Notes: a model not told the origin generated them from the letters alone. Positions 10,690-24,332 are shown, counted from the first letter of the stretch. The stretch is 64,000 nucleotides of DNA from Paramecium octaurelia (GCA_905182995.1 CAJJDP010000012.1:380370-444369); one strand, 5' to 3'. Numbers and translations: made by a program.

Positions 10690-13600
10690 TCATTAATTAA
10701 GCATCTTTTCTAACTCACCAACTTTTTTTTCTAAAATATTCATGTGTGATGTCTATTCTAATCTCTATTCTATAAATTTTATTTGGTCAGAATTCAAAAA
10801 TTAAACTAGAGGTTTCCAATTTATATTTTATCTTCTTACAATGGGCACGAATTGTTCTACAGTTTTATCAAAATCTATTTTGAGTAATTCGACTATTTAA
10901 GTAATATTTGTGTCTCTTGATCTTCGATATTTAGCTAAATCTACTATTAGATGAGTATTATTCTTTTCTTATACCTCTTATATCCATTACCTTAAAATGG
11001 AGGTCTCATTTGTGTTTTGCATGATAAATTAATACACTTTAATACCATCATTGTAATTAAAGAAAAACACTACTGTAGTTTTGAGAGCATTCAATAGACA
11101 ATTGTGATATTGGGTGAATTCTAGATTTACTTAAGGTTTTTGGGATTTACTCAAATATTAATTAATTTTTTCCAAAATTGCTTACACTTATGACCATTAA
11201 AATTATCCCTTTAATTGATCTGCAGATTTACTCAAACATTTGGTAACTAATACATAAAATTATTTGGTTTAAGTATCAGATTCTTTTACTTTTATTAATA
11301 TATCCAGAAAAGCTAAGTATAGATTGGATAAATCTTGATTGTTTAATATCTTGATTAAATTTGAATTGATTAAATTGTAACAACATTTTTATGCTCCATC
11401 TTTAACATTGTTTTTAGTTGATTGTTCGACCATTTTAAAAATTAAAGTATCAAAAATAACATAAAATTGTTGATACGAAATGCTTTTGTAAAAGTGATTT
11501 GATGATAAGATATGAATCAACTTCTCCAAGAACTCATTCATTTTATCATAGCATTCATCATTAAAAAGAGTGCCTAAAAGAAATATAATTTGTTCCGCAA
11601 AGCTTTAAGAATTCTCAATACAATTAGTTTCTCTGAATTTATAATACATCAAATTAAAGCTTCTCAAAATTACATCATGCTCCTTTTCTTTCACATTTAA
11701 AATTTAAGAAGAACTGATGTTCTTATTTCCACTGTTTATATTCTAATTTTATTGTAAATTAAAATTTGATTACTATAGCAATTTCTTTTATGAACAACTT
11801 GGAAAAGTCATTATTTTATCAGAAAGCTACTTTTACACAAGTTTTTGAGAACTTTAGACTTATTCTTATTTGTTTTAACAATCAATATTTGAAGTTAAGA
11901 TGCCTTCTAGTCTAATTGATGGCTTTCTCTACTCTAGAATCTTTTCTTTTAAAATATCATCTTTATTTATAAATGACATTAAGTAAATTAAGATAGATTT
12001 TTACTATAATTGAGAATTGCAATTCCATTCAGAGATTTTGTCTTGCATTTATTTAATTATTTAATTAGCTTACGAATTAGATAATTCATCAAATTCATCA
12101 AATTAACCTAAATGTTATAGTTAAGTAATTTATTTATGTGATTCTGCTATTAAATTCATAAGTAATGGCAAAGTTCTTTGAGCTAATTTTGGCATTCCAT
12201 TTCTTATATACAATAAGATCATCATTTTAATGTAATAAGTTATAATCTAATGCTCCAGTTATGTGAGTTTATGCTAAGAAGTCAGATATTAAAATAACAT
12301 CATTATTTCTGTTTACAAAGCTATGTTCTCCTTAAACCATGATATTAAATAGCCCCATTTAAAAAAGATTTCTGTGAATTCAGCTGGCTATGCAATTTTT
12401 TATCTGATATAGGATGCAGCAGCTAAATTTTATTAAGGATTGTAACTAAACAATTTATCATATAAATTTTAAGGAATTTAAGGCACTTTTAATTGTTCTT
12501 TCAATCGTTCAATTTATAGATCACTAAATTATGTCAATGAAAATGGAATCGCTGGTTTTGTTTCTGATGGAACCTTTTTTATTTCAAACAATGATTTTAA
12601 TGCATTTTAACAATCAATTACAAGCTGTCTTGCCTTTTAGTTTGATTGATTTTGATAGCCTTTTAAAAATTCTGAAATCAACTATTAATCTATTGTTTTA
12701 TCACTCAAAGGAATGTATTTAAGTAATAAAGTTAAAACTTCAATTAATTATACTTGACTTGGAGCATTCTTAAAGCTTGTAATAAGTTGAGACATATGAT
12801 TAGGCTTATATTATTAGAAGCATTTTTCAAATAGTTAATAACAAAGTGATTTTTAATCTCCTAATTTCTCAACTATATAATCCGTAATGACTGTTAAAAT
12901 TTACTTAGATTATTAAGTAATAGTTAGTAAAATATTTCCAAGTTCATTCAGATCCTTATTTTTTGTTTTATACTATTTTAGAAATACTTCAACTTAGTTA
13001 GTAGTCATTGTTGATTGATATTTTAAATCTTGGCTTTCCTAAATACCTTAAGGTTGTACAATGGGTTATGGTTTAGTTTAGTGAGTAACTTCTGGTTTTG
13101 GAGTGATGACTGTTTAATTTTATTAGATGTTTTCTTTATTTTATTATTAATTTGATTTCTGTGAACATTAGTTTTCTGTATTATTGCCTTATAAAGCTTT
13201 AATTCCTTCAAGATAGTTGTTAACTTGGGCTTGATACTTTGTAAATTTGTCTCCCTTTAAATCTACAGCCATTGAACCATTGTAGAGTTAAACAGATACT
13301 TTCGCCAATAGCATAATGGCTTTGCTTCTGACTTCTGCATTTCCATCGTCGCTTAACTTCTTACAAATTGGAACCAATTATTTAATGCATTGGAGTTTAA
13401 CTAGTTTATCCTTTGCAATTTCATCTAAACAATACTCTACAAGTAAAAAGGCATTAAGTTTTGGGCTAGATGCTTTATCTTCTATTAAGGCCTTAATTTC
13501 TTCGAATAGATCATCAAGTGTACAACAATAGAAAAACTTCTTTAACGATGTTATTGTATCATCAACTATACTTTACTTTTTATCCTTAAGTCGTGCAAAC

Positions 13601-14681
13601 AGTGGCTGTATTAGTATTTTAACATATTATCCAAAATTCTTTCTTAATCCATTTGCCAAAAGTCCAGCTATCTTTATGCTCATTAAACATATGGCTATGT
13701 TTTATTCATTAATTAATTTCTTTAAAAGTTATACAATTGAATACACATTTGGAGATGGTATCATTTTAGTTACTGAGCATGCTTTTTATAAATTTTCCAA
13801 TTATTCCTTTTTCTCTTGCCATTTCTCAAGTTAAAAGACTTTTTCACACCAAGAATCTGTAAATTTAGGGAATACTTCAACTGCTTCTGCCAAATCATAC
13901 AGTTATTGATTTCCTGTTTCAAAATCCCCATCCTGACTAGGTGCTTTTTGAACTTCTGTTATAGTTTCTGCAATTTTCTTTAGTTCTTATTGGAGTTTCT
14001 CATTCAATCCACTAAAAAATGCTTCAATGTTCTTTCCAAACCATCTTGTCACCTCTTTATAAAAGGATATTGCATCAGCCTTTATTGTAGTTTGCTATGC
14101 CTCAGTTAATTTTGATAGGATGGGGAAAAAAGGTTTTAAATTGTCTAATTTCTTGACACCATATTATTGAAGCAACTCCAATAACAGGCTGATCGTTGCT
14201 TACACGATTTTAGGATTTTTATGAGTTAACTCTGCAATTATAATTTCAAAAATAGCTTATTTACAATATGGAAAGAGTATGATGGCCAATTAATAACCAT
14301 TTTGTTTTAATTTCTATTATATTAACACTTTTTCTATCAACACTTTAATTATTTCTTTCTATTATGAAGATTCTAGTTAGTGATGCTATTCAAAATATTT
14401 GAGAGCTATTTGGAGAGCCTTCTCTTAGCATTAAACATGTATATCCTGTGTTATTTATAAAATGCACTCATACTCAATTTCTTACTCATTTGCCAATTCC
14501 TCGTATGCTTGAAGTCTTACTTTCCAAACTTTTGATTTTATTCTTTATTTCAAAGGCAAATCCACTTTATCAAATTACTAAGGATCGAAATCTAATTTAT
14601 TTGATGTAACTTACCTGGAGGGAACTCTTCCACCATAAAATTTTGCTTTTATTATCCAACCGGCAATTCATCAATATACAT
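10690..14681 (-). CDS. XMAP215/Dis1-family TOG-domain microtubule protein
   Basis: 1322 residues, one intron at 14592-14614 (23 nt) near the start. The first TOG module begins around residue 36 with LPLKQRIKSKVWKVRLQAYE, the family signature of a Trp-containing first HEAT helix. Further HEAT-like repeats follow through about residue 620, with a second TOG-like stretch about 260-530. A Ser/Asn/Lys/Gln linker (about 545-580) and more helical repeats lead to a C-terminal coiled coil ending LEKKVGELEKMLNQ. These proteins bind tubulin and speed microtubule growth at plus ends and basal bodies. The number of functional TOG domains cannot be settled by eye. Family call is good; exact orthologue is inferred. 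Confidence 0.82.
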
Positions 14682-15180
14682 TTTAATTTAAATAAATTTT
14701 AATTTTAAGTATTTATTTGTTAAAATTTAATTATAATTTTCAATTTCCTTAATTACATATATAAAGAATTTTCAATATCATCATACTTGTGGATTTCATT
14801 AGATTAATTTAAAAATTCTGGTTTCAAATTTAAGTGACTATGCGATAATATATGTATTTCATAGTGTTATGAATGGAATAAAAGATGATTATTTATTATT
14901 TGAAGGAATTGTATTTGCTGATTTATTAAAAAGATTAAAAATGATACATTAGCATAATTTCTGAATAATTTAGCGTAATATAAGATATTTTCAGATATAG
15001 TTCCAAATATTATCATAATATTCATTTTCTTAAAGTTATTTTAAGAACTTGAGTTCAAAGAAAATGGTAATTCTTTATTGAAATTACATAGATATTAATA
15101 GCCTATTATGCAGATATACCATTTTAATATTATTTTCTATAAAGTGTCAAAGTTGAAAAATCGATTGGAAGTGTCTCTCT
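14682..15180. other. Upstream region with coding-like fragments
   Basis: This lies between the start of the XMAP215 gene and the ORF at 15181. From 14870 a plus frame opens with MNGIKDDYLLFEGI, then fragments in other frames read like protein (LAQFLNNLA, then FQELEFKENGNSLLKL and HFNIIFYKVSKLKNRLEVSL). Candidate introns 14911-14933 and 14975-15000 join some of them but I could not reach the 15181 frame cleanly. They may be upstream exons of that gene or remains of a broken one. Confidence 0.35.
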
Positions 15181-15705
15181 TTGAAATTTATTTGTAGAAC
15201 TCCTTCAGCTGAATACAAACCTCTAATTATGCCATTAAATGAATTTCTTTTGTATGAGATTGAAATTATATATTATTTTGTGTCATTAATAAATTGCTAT
15301 GAAAGTAAAGAAATTATCGTTGAGACTTTTAATTTGATTAATATTTTTATTATATATCTAACTGCTAATTTCATGAATGACTCTTTGAGATCTTTGTCAA
15401 CCAATGATTCTTTAGAAGGGCAGACTAGAAAAAAAAAGAAGAGCAATGCTACTTCCAAAAAGACTAATCGTCCTCAAAATATTAGTTATACTGAAGTTGT
15501 TGATTTACTTAATCCATCAAATTTGTTCATTAACAAAAATTTAGAAGAAGAATTCAATGCGATTGAATTGTATGACTATCTTTATTATAATAGAATTCCT
15601 GAGACTTCTTATTTTCCCCACTTTAAATTTATTTTAGATGAGAATTTAACTTGTACGGAAACCAAATGGAGACGTTTACCTACATTTATTAAATTAACAT
15701 CATGA
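15181..15705 (+). CDS. Unrecognised protein with atypical codon use
   Basis: Open to TGA at 15703; the frame itself is open from just after a TGA at 15154. No ATG at the left edge, so the true start is probably in upstream exons. It contains ISYTEVVDLLNPSNLFINKN and ends KWRRLPTFIKLTS, with a basic KKKKSN patch in the middle. Over about 180 codons there is not a single TAA or TAG: both Gln are CAG/CAA, and two Arg are CGT. Neighbouring genes use TAA/TAG for most Gln and AGA for Arg. No family recognised. It could be a recently acquired gene, a fragment of one, or a chance low-Gln protein. Confidence 0.5.
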   Translation: MKFICRTPSAEYKPLIMPLNEFLLYEIEIIYYFVSLINCYESKEIIVETFNLINIFIIYLTANFMNDSLRSLSTNDSLEGQTRKKKKSNATSKKTNRPQNISYTEVVDLLNPSNLFINKNLEEEFNAIELYDYLYYNRIPETSYFPHFKFILDENLTCTETKWRRLPTFIKLTS

Positions 15706-15961
15706 TATTGATTTTATAATTTTTGTCATCTGCTAGTTTTAAATTATTTTATTCTTAATCTCAAATCATAATATTACACTCTTCCTTTATGATAATTAAA
15801 CTACATCTATAAAATATAATTTATTAAATTTTAAGCATATTGTGAATTTATAAAACCAAAGATATATTTTATGATCTTAGATACATAAAATCAAATTCAG
15901 AAATTAATAATTATTAGATTAATGCAATATAACTAATTAAATAGTTTAAATGATCCATAAT

Positions 15962-18900
15962 TCAACTCATTTTAAAAGAGACAATACGACGTTGATTTAT
16001 TTACTTCTCTGAGCCTTAAGCTGATGGAATGTTTGGTAATTGTTTTTGCTTTTTATGAAATATTATCGAAAACTAGCTAGAATCTGTATTTAAAGATGAT
16101 TAAGCTTCTTCCTACTCAAAATAATGTTGAAACCAAAGTCTTAATTTTTTGAACAATAGATATTTTTCATTAAGGTACTAAAAATGTTGCTTGCAATCAA
16201 TTATTAATTAAACAAATATAATTAAGGACAAAAATCCCATTACAATCCATCCAATATTTAGAATTTAAATATGATTCAAAATATTACTTTACTCATTAAA
16301 CCCTAAGGTCAAAATTAAAATTTCTGCTACCCATAAAATTATTTCACAAGTAATTTATTTAGTAAGCTCATGATAATCTTCCAATGATTGATTAAAGAAT
16401 AAAAATAAACCTTGAGCTAAACTTAATAGGGAAACTAAACTAATTTATAAACAGGGAGAATTATACAGGAACACTAGCAAGGCTATGAATGCAGCCTTTT
16501 TAATTACAATGAACAAATTAAAATAATAATTGAAACGATTTCTTTCTAAACTTAAACCTTCAAAAAGTGATCCATAATTTGATTTGGTATTCTGTAACTT
16601 GTATATTGCTTTATCCTTACTCATCAATATGAAACCATTATAGATAAAATACACTTCCAAAAAAAACACTAAAATTGCACAAATACTACTAAATCTCAAT
16701 ATGGGGTGATGAAAATGTACATCTTTAAACTACAAAAATATTGCTATATTTAAATCATAGGCAGAAGCCATAAAGGTTCTAATGATTGCACTTTTAAACT
16801 CCAACACAATTTTTAGGAAATATTTTTAGCAACTATTAGCTATTTTGTAAAATAGAAAAGTCAATATATTTATTTTTTCTCTTTCCTTCAATATCATATC
16901 TTCAGAAAAGTCCTTTGTAATTTTATGTATGAAATACAATATGACTTTAATGATCATGAAAGTAGCACTAGTCGTTAGAAACACAACAAGGACAGAAATT
17001 ATATTTATAAGAAAAACAGTAGAATATCCTTCCGAATTAAATTTTGGATCGGCTTCTGGAGTTTCTACATATTGAGTAATCAAGTATTCAAAATCAAATT
17101 AAGACTTAATAAAATCAAATTCAGCAAACCCAAAAATAGTAAAATAGTATTGAAGATTGTAAGGATAGGTTACATTAAAATATTTTAGATAACAAATTAG
17201 TTACAAAGTATCCAAAAGATTCCAAAATATGTCCAAACCTCCAAAAATCATAGCTAAAAGTGCTAGTCCTAATAATATGTAAAGGAAATACGAACTCATT
17301 GTAATTAAGTTTTGACTATTTTGAAGGACAAATTGATCCTGCTTGATGAAATCAATTAATTATATTGTGGCACTGTTGGTTTTAAAGGTATAACCCTGAT
17401 TATTAGTAAAAAGGGTATAATTTTAAATAGCAACTATTATGGTTGGTGACAATGCTGATGAATTTAATTCTATAGTCAAATCTAAACCGATATTAAAGTA
17501 ATCATTTTTAAGAGATGAATAGTCCTTAATGTTAATTACAGTTAATATAAGATTAGGAGTAGATGAAGTAATTTTGATAAAATCTATTATTGAATTATTA
17601 GTAGCAATCTTAACTTCTTGATTGAGTTTTAATTCAATTGTTCTTATGGAATCATAAATAGTGTCTAAATGATACTCCTTCAATTGAATTTCAAGATAGT
17701 TAATCTTTTCGCATTGGAGATTGCAAATATAACCATCTTCTACATTGCAGAACTAATCGCAGCCGTCTCCTATTAGTTAATTCCCATCATCGCATAATTC
17801 CTAAAATGTTCGAATACCATCTCCACATATACTAAAGCACTCACCTTCTATTTGGACAAAGCCTTACTCTTAAGAACAGCTTAAGCATTTATCAGTGCTT
17901 AGATTATCAAACTTACATGATGTACAATTATTCTATGATGATTCACACGTTGAACATTCATCAGAACATTGAATACATGCATAATCATTATTTAGATAAT
18001 ATCCATCTATACATTAAAGACATTTGTTGTTTTAACATTATAAACAGATATTATCGATGCAATTAGAATTTTAAAGAAAACACTGATTGCATCCATCTCT
18101 AGGATCTAAGTTGCCATCATCACATTCTTCATTCCATTAGATGATCTGATCTCCACAATGAGAGTAACAATAATGTGTAATTGGTGGATTGTTCAAATTA
18201 TTGCAAGGTAGACATTCCAAATATCCATCATCAAAATATCCTTTCTTACATTTACATTCAAAAGTTTCAATATTATGAGCTGATTTCTACCTTGAATTAG
18301 GACATGCAGTACATTAGGATATTAGATCTGAATTATTACACTTGCTGCAGGCATAATAACATGGTAAACAATCTAGTTATTAGATATGGTAATATCCTGA
18401 TTAGCAGATACACTAATTAGTATGTAAATCCAATATCCTGAATTGGAAATCATTGCATGAAGTGCAGGTTTAAAAATTTGAACAAGTGTTGCAATAATCG
18501 CTACATTCTAAATAAATAAAATTAATAAATTACTTAAACAGTTTTCTCTAGTAGCGTCTTCATAATATCCATCTTGGCATTTACATGTGTTTTCTGTTGA
18601 TAACTACCGATATTATTCTGGATAACATTAAGTGCAATATTCCTCCTTGTATAAACAGTGTTTACAAGTCTGTTTACATTAGATACAAACAGAGTCAAAT
18701 CCATTTTCAAAATAACCTTATATGCATTAACATTGATATTCTTGTAGTATTCTATTTTATTCTGGAAAACATGTCACACAAGTTGTTGCATCAGAACAAG
18801 TTTTACATATTTCACTACATTATTTGCAATTGCTTGGATAACTAGCTCGATCCATATAATAGCCTAAGAAACATTCACAGGTATCAAAATCGAGCACTTT

Positions 18901-21057
18901 ATGTTCATTTCTATCACAACTAGCACATAGCTAAGACACCTTTTAAATTGCACGAATATAACTTGAGTTAGGTCTTCTTTAGCATTTTGAACATGATGGA
19001 TGGCAATCTTCCTCTGAACAATCAGTCAATGTAGCCAAGACGAAATTATATTTGCAAAAACATAAGTTTCCATATTGAACATATTAATCCTTGCAAGTCG
19101 TACAGTAATAACCATTGGTGCATGTTTTGCAAACGCTTTAACAACTCTGGCAAGCACCTTCAGAATAGTAATAGCCTTCACTTGGGCAATCATAAAATAC
19201 TTGAAGTTATGGTTATGATGATATGCAAACAGAATCCGATGTACAATAATGACAATTTTAAGGACAATTAGCTTAAAGAATTATTATGTCATACATAGCA
19301 CAATAAGAGTTAATATTTGACTTTATGTTACAATTAAACAAAATCTCTAAATCAGTATTCAAATGATCAAATTCTTGTTCAAAGTTAATTAAGTAATCCG
19401 CAGCTGTTGTACCAAGATCTTCCTAAATTATACAACCTGCTGTAACTAAACTACTGAAACAATAAGAATTTGGCGAATTCTTGTTTAATGCATATTTGTT
19501 TTCATCTATATTCACTATTAAACTCTATTGATTATCTACAGGATCTATAAGTATGGCTTTTAAAAATAGTTTCAGCTTATAGTGAGGAGAAAGGTTTTTA
19601 AGATTGAATTTAATTTATTAATCTCTCCAAATCAAGTCACCTCCTTAGATATATCGTTTTTAATAAAATTTACAATTCATAGTTTTTAAATTTTCTAATA
19701 AATAACAAGGATCCTCAATTTTGAATTTTTATTTTATATCAAAATTGTCCGTGTTTTGAATCCACAATATTTTTGAAAATTTGTAATCGTTAATTATGCT
19801 AATACATTCATTTCCTGAAGTCCTTGATGTTATTGGACATTCATCAACGCATTAATTCTAGAATCTTTTTAAAGGACAAGTAATTGGATTTAAGTAAACA
19901 GCATTAACATTAATAAACGAAATTGCCCAAGTGATTTCTTTTCTTTCTAATGGAATATTAATGTAAAATTAGATTGTTTAAGGATCTAAAACATTGTCGA
20001 TTTTTTATATTATAGTAAACCTTAGACAAGTATGAAATCCAACTATATTGCATAAATGTTGATTTATTCCTCTTAAAGTTGATAGTTTGTTTGATTTATT
20101 ATTCATTATTAAGGTTTAAGATACTATATAATCATTAAACTTAAGAAGCAAAAATAAGGACTATTCTAATTGGAGATTGAAAAGATAAAATTCTGCTTCA
20201 ATTTAAATATTGATGGGTGTAGCTGTTGGATTACTAATTTTATATTCTACAATTTCATTCTAAATAAAGAGGCCTGCTACTTATTTACCTTCTAAAGTAG
20301 TTTTACATTCTCTCCAAGTTGTATTGTAGTCTGGATACATTGTAAATTTTGATGCTGTATCATCATATAATAAATTGATTAATTGGTTGTATTGACTACA
20401 TGTATCACCATCAAAAATATAATTAGCAGGACATGAAGTAATACATTATCCTTAGTAATAAGTAAGATAAGACGATTCGCATTCGCATCGTCCCCATTAA
20501 CCCAATGTAAAATTAGGCATACATTCTAAGCAATTTGTAAATTCCTCACATATTTTACAATGCAACTAACACCTCTCAGCATAAATATTTAAGTTCTTAA
20601 TCTACAATGTGATTGCACTATTAGTTTAAACATAAAGTGTAGCTTACTGTTGATTCATCAAAGTGCTTGAAGTAAATGTAATAAATTGAACTAAACTTGT
20701 GGAAGAACAGAAATTAGTCAAAGTTGATGCAGGTAAACTTCTTTTTACTGTATAAACAATTTAGCCACTTTCATAAAGGATAACATCATTTGTAAAAGTA
20801 GGAGGTGCATGTAATTCAAAAGTATAAAATAACCTGAGATAACCATAACCAGTATTTATTTTGAATTGCATAACACTCTATGTTCCAGTAATTGCTGATT
20901 GATAAACTCTTGTTTGACCTTGGCAAGTCAAGTTTTAAGCAGATGTAGTTGTGTCTAGATAATAGGTTACTTTCTCATATGTCACTTCTGAATTGACTCT
21001 ATTGAAAATTGACATAGCCAGCAAAGTCATAATCATCTATTTAAAATAAGATTCCAT
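15962..21057 (-). CDS. Giant cysteine-rich secretory-pathway protein with C-terminal membrane spans
   Basis: 1689 residues, one intron at 18508-18533 (26 nt). The N-terminus has a signal-peptide-like hydrophobic run (MTLLAMSIF). A long extracellular part follows, with many furin/GFR-like Cys repeats of the form C-x2-C-x-G-Y-Y (for example CKTCTNG and CEICKTCSD). Near residues 1100-1230 are two or more DUF4215-type units (ECDDGNLDPRDGC and LCDDGNQLIGDGC). The last 450 residues hold about six hydrophobic spans, including FLINIISVLVVFLTTSATF and ICAILVFFLEVYFIYNGFIL, then a cytosolic tail. Large proteins of this plan are common in Paramecium; their job is unknown. Surface sensing or adhesion is a guess. 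Confidence 0.8.
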
Positions 21058-21303
21058 TTTTAATCTAATTTAATGAATCTAACCATTATAATATAGAAAT
21101 ATTTAAATATGTTTTAATTCTGATAATTTTTGTTTATCGGAAATTGCTCTAACGCATTTGGATTGAATTTCAAATTGTATTTGATGTCTACATTCAATAC
21201 ATATATGTTCATTTAAAATCTGGAAAAGATTTTGATTTAGCTAGTCTCATTATTATTATAGAAAATATTTCTGGCCAATATTTTAATACTAAATATAATA
21301 TAG

Positions 21304-23766
21304 TCAATTTTAATTAATTAAATAGCTGCCTAATGGTAAGTAGATAGTTTATGGTTGTTAATGATGAAAGTGGAGATAATTATTGTAGAAATTGTAATCC
21401 TCAAATATGATTTGTTCAGAACTCTATTTCTTTATTTGTGCAATTGCTATTTAACCATTTAATTATCCACTTACAATCTAATTAATAATTCATATTACCT
21501 TAACTATATGATGACTCTCATTATCATTTATGTTTTGCATACTAATCTCTACCTCAACTATGTCATCAATAAAATGCTCTTAATTATTTGATAACTAAAA
21601 GGTAATTGTTCAATAACTTACAACGATTATCTGATTTTTATCATTCTTATGAAGAGAATGAAAATATGTTAAAGGATGAACTCTATTATTAATTTCTTCT
21701 GATATCTGTTAGGACTAACGATCTGCAGGAGTAAAATAATTCAAGATTTCATTATTAGCAATGATCATTTTAGATATTTCTAGGTCACTTCTCTAAGGAT
21801 ATTAAATTCTTTTGCTTGATCTCTTTGGAACTAGTATTTCTTCAACTTAATATTTTTCTTTTAATCTTTTGGGTGCCTTTTGAATTTCGAATCTATATCC
21901 TGATCCATGTTTCTCCATAAAATTTTGGTCATATTGTTTATCAACTTATGATTATTTTCTCTTTTTATGATATGATAATTATTAAGATTCAAGATCTTGA
22001 GATTGTTCCTGTCTTAATGGCTATTGTGAAGACAAATCATATTCATTATCTGGTTGTAAATTTGCATTTGATTATTACATAATTTTGCTAATTCTACTCT
22101 TTCTCCTTTTCTCATTATATGAAGAATGTTGAAATTCCTCCTGTTAAACATATTCTTCTTCCAATGCATTGCAATCCTTTGTCTCATTTTTGCTTTTTGG
22201 TTTAAAGTAATCTTCAATAGTCTTTTTCTTAGAATTAACCTTATCTGGAGATTATTATAATTCAACTTTAATAATATCCCTTTTTTCAAGATATGATTAA
22301 CTCCTTTTTCTATCAGACCCTTATTGTTTAGTTTCAATTTAATTATCTTCCTCCCCTGAATCATTCTCCAATTGTTCTAAGTCTTCTTTCAAAATCTGTT
22401 TAGCTTAATCATGTGCTAATAGTTCATCATAATTTAAAAATTAAATTTCTTAATGTTCATCCTATTATGTTGAATTCTTCTACTCTTCATTTACTTCTTA
22501 ATTAATAATATATTAATTCATAGAGAATTGAGGAGTATGATGGGATCTCTTACAAAATTAATCAGGATTTGATATCGAATCTTCTTCATTTTTTTCAAAA
22601 TCTGTAATATTTACTTACGAATTCTTGATAATTTTATTGTCTTCAAGATACTCAGTTGATTTATTTTCTTCCTAGAATTTCTAATAATATATTGATGATT
22701 CTTGAATTTTGACATTTTCAAGTGAAGTTTAACTGATTGAATCTATTTCTAAATTTTGACAGCTATCCTGAATATCATTGTCATTATCTACAATGATAGC
22801 ATTATTCAATTGATCACATTATTAGTTATCTTATAAACCTAATTGTTCCATTTAGGCTATTAAAGAGGCCTCAACTTAGTTGCTAGCTTAATCAGTTAAC
22901 ATAGTATTCTTTATTAAATCTTCTGTCTATGATTGTTATTGGAATGAAATATCGGGTATTTGAAAATCATGTGGATTCTAATTATGGTAAGTGATTTCTA
23001 CAAAATCGTTATTCAAATCAAGTGAACTATTATTTGGGCCATAATTAGATGCATCCTCATTTGTTGCAGAATCAACTTGATCATACATTATTATTATGTT
23101 CTGTTCTAAAACTTAACTTCTTTCAATTATTGAATTATCAGACAATGTTGCCATATTAGATTTATCAAATACAATTTCCTTAAGATTATCGCTAATCTCC
23201 TTCTCTTCTTTGTTCTAATCATCGTGCTCCTGGAAAGAGTAACGATGATTTGTTAGCTAATTAACTTATTTATTTAAATTAATTGCTATTTTAGACTATT
23301 ATTTATACAGTTTGACTTTATTTATAACCTCTTCTCTTAGTTCATAATTTAAAAATTCAGTCATTTTCTTAATTACGCTTTACCAAAGATATCTGGCATA
23401 TTAATTCTTATCCTAATTCACTATATCAAAATATAGCAACAATAAAATCCAAATTTCCTTTTAGTTCAATATTGTAAATCCAATGAAATCTTTTTCTTCA
23501 GGTACAAACAATTAAAAAGTAATATGCTTTCTAAGGCAATAATTTGGATCATTAAACATCAGATTTATACTTGTAAAACATTTCACAAAATTTCCTTGTT
23601 CCAAGTCTGAAATATTTGCTTGAATATCCTAAATCAATAATTATTGCTCCTATAATTATGCTTCTCTTTTTTAAGCATTCATTTACTTTGATGTGGGATA
23701 TTCTTCGTATTTCCGAAGTGAAGACATAAAGTTTCGGTCAACAGATGATAACCTTTTCTTCTACAT
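21304..23766 (-). CDS. Acidic nuclear-type protein, possible CENP-C/Mif2-like
   Basis: 804 residues, introns 21586-21612 (27 nt) and 21467-21487 (21 nt). The N-terminal 180 residues are helical. The middle (about 190-600) is acidic, Asn/Gln-rich and probably disordered, with a basic KKKTIEDYFKPK patch. Near residue 670 is VPKRSSKRIQYPQRS, resembling the R-R-S-x-R-x4-P start of the CENP-C motif but lacking the following aromatic pair. The last 90 residues form a beta-rich domain ending TIYLPLGSYLINQN, similar to the final strands of the Mif2/CENP-C cupin. Order (linker, motif, C-terminal cupin) fits CENP-C, but identity is weak, so treat as a hypothesis. The gene itself is well supported. Confidence 0.7.
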
Positions 23767-23896
23767 AATTGTTAAATATATTATATTAAAATTTAAATTT
23801 CAAAATAATTAGACAACTTTAAACTCTCTCTTTAGTAACATAAATGATTGCTCAAAATTGGTTAACAACTTAGCTATCATTCTCATCATAACAATT

Positions 23897-24244
23897 TCAC
23901 TAAGTGTACTGTATAAGGTCAATTCTATTTTCATTTTTTTTCAATATGTTATTCTTTACTATATTTCTAGCCCCTTTATTAAATGCTGGATGCTAATTTT
24001 TAATTCTATTCTAAATCATTCAGTCAAATCAGTTTAGATTATATTGGTTTTATAATTTAATATTATCTAATCCTGAATCTTAATTTATAATCTTTGCGTT
24101 ACTTGCGAATTGCTTTTGTTCTATTATACCTATACCATAACTAATATACTAGTTTTGGATGTCATTTTAATTGCCCTTTTTTTCACTCTTATATTAAATA
24201 ATTTCCAAAATGAATGATATCTTATATTTTCTTCTAAAATGATG
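23897..24244 (-). pseudogene. Decayed coding frame with two TGA codons
   Basis: On the minus strand one frame is coding-like from 24244 down to TGA at 23897, with TGA also at 24029-24031 and 24020-24022. Text around them reads QNQYISYGIGIIEQKQFA, then after the stops MIQNRIKNQHPAFNKGARN. If both TGA codons were once TGG the protein would run through. No short intron removes them. Family unknown. Likely a relic gene upstream of the 804-residue gene. Confidence 0.4.
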
Positions 24245-24332
24245 TCAAACTTATAGTCATATATTTAATAGATGATTAAAATATTTTTAAATTAAAAATC
24301 AAACGAAGATAAAAAGTATTAAATATTATATA

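Noticed and set aside
18585..18845. Plus-strand 86-codon frame
   Set aside because: Antisense to the Cys-repeat region of the 1689-residue protein.
22014..22364. Minus-strand 116-codon frame
   Set aside because: Another frame inside the 804-residue gene; the real frame there is continuous with TAA/TAG as Gln.
23800..23934. 44-codon minus-strand ORF with ATG
   Set aside because: Short, overlaps the relic frame at 23897-24244, no motif. Could be chance.
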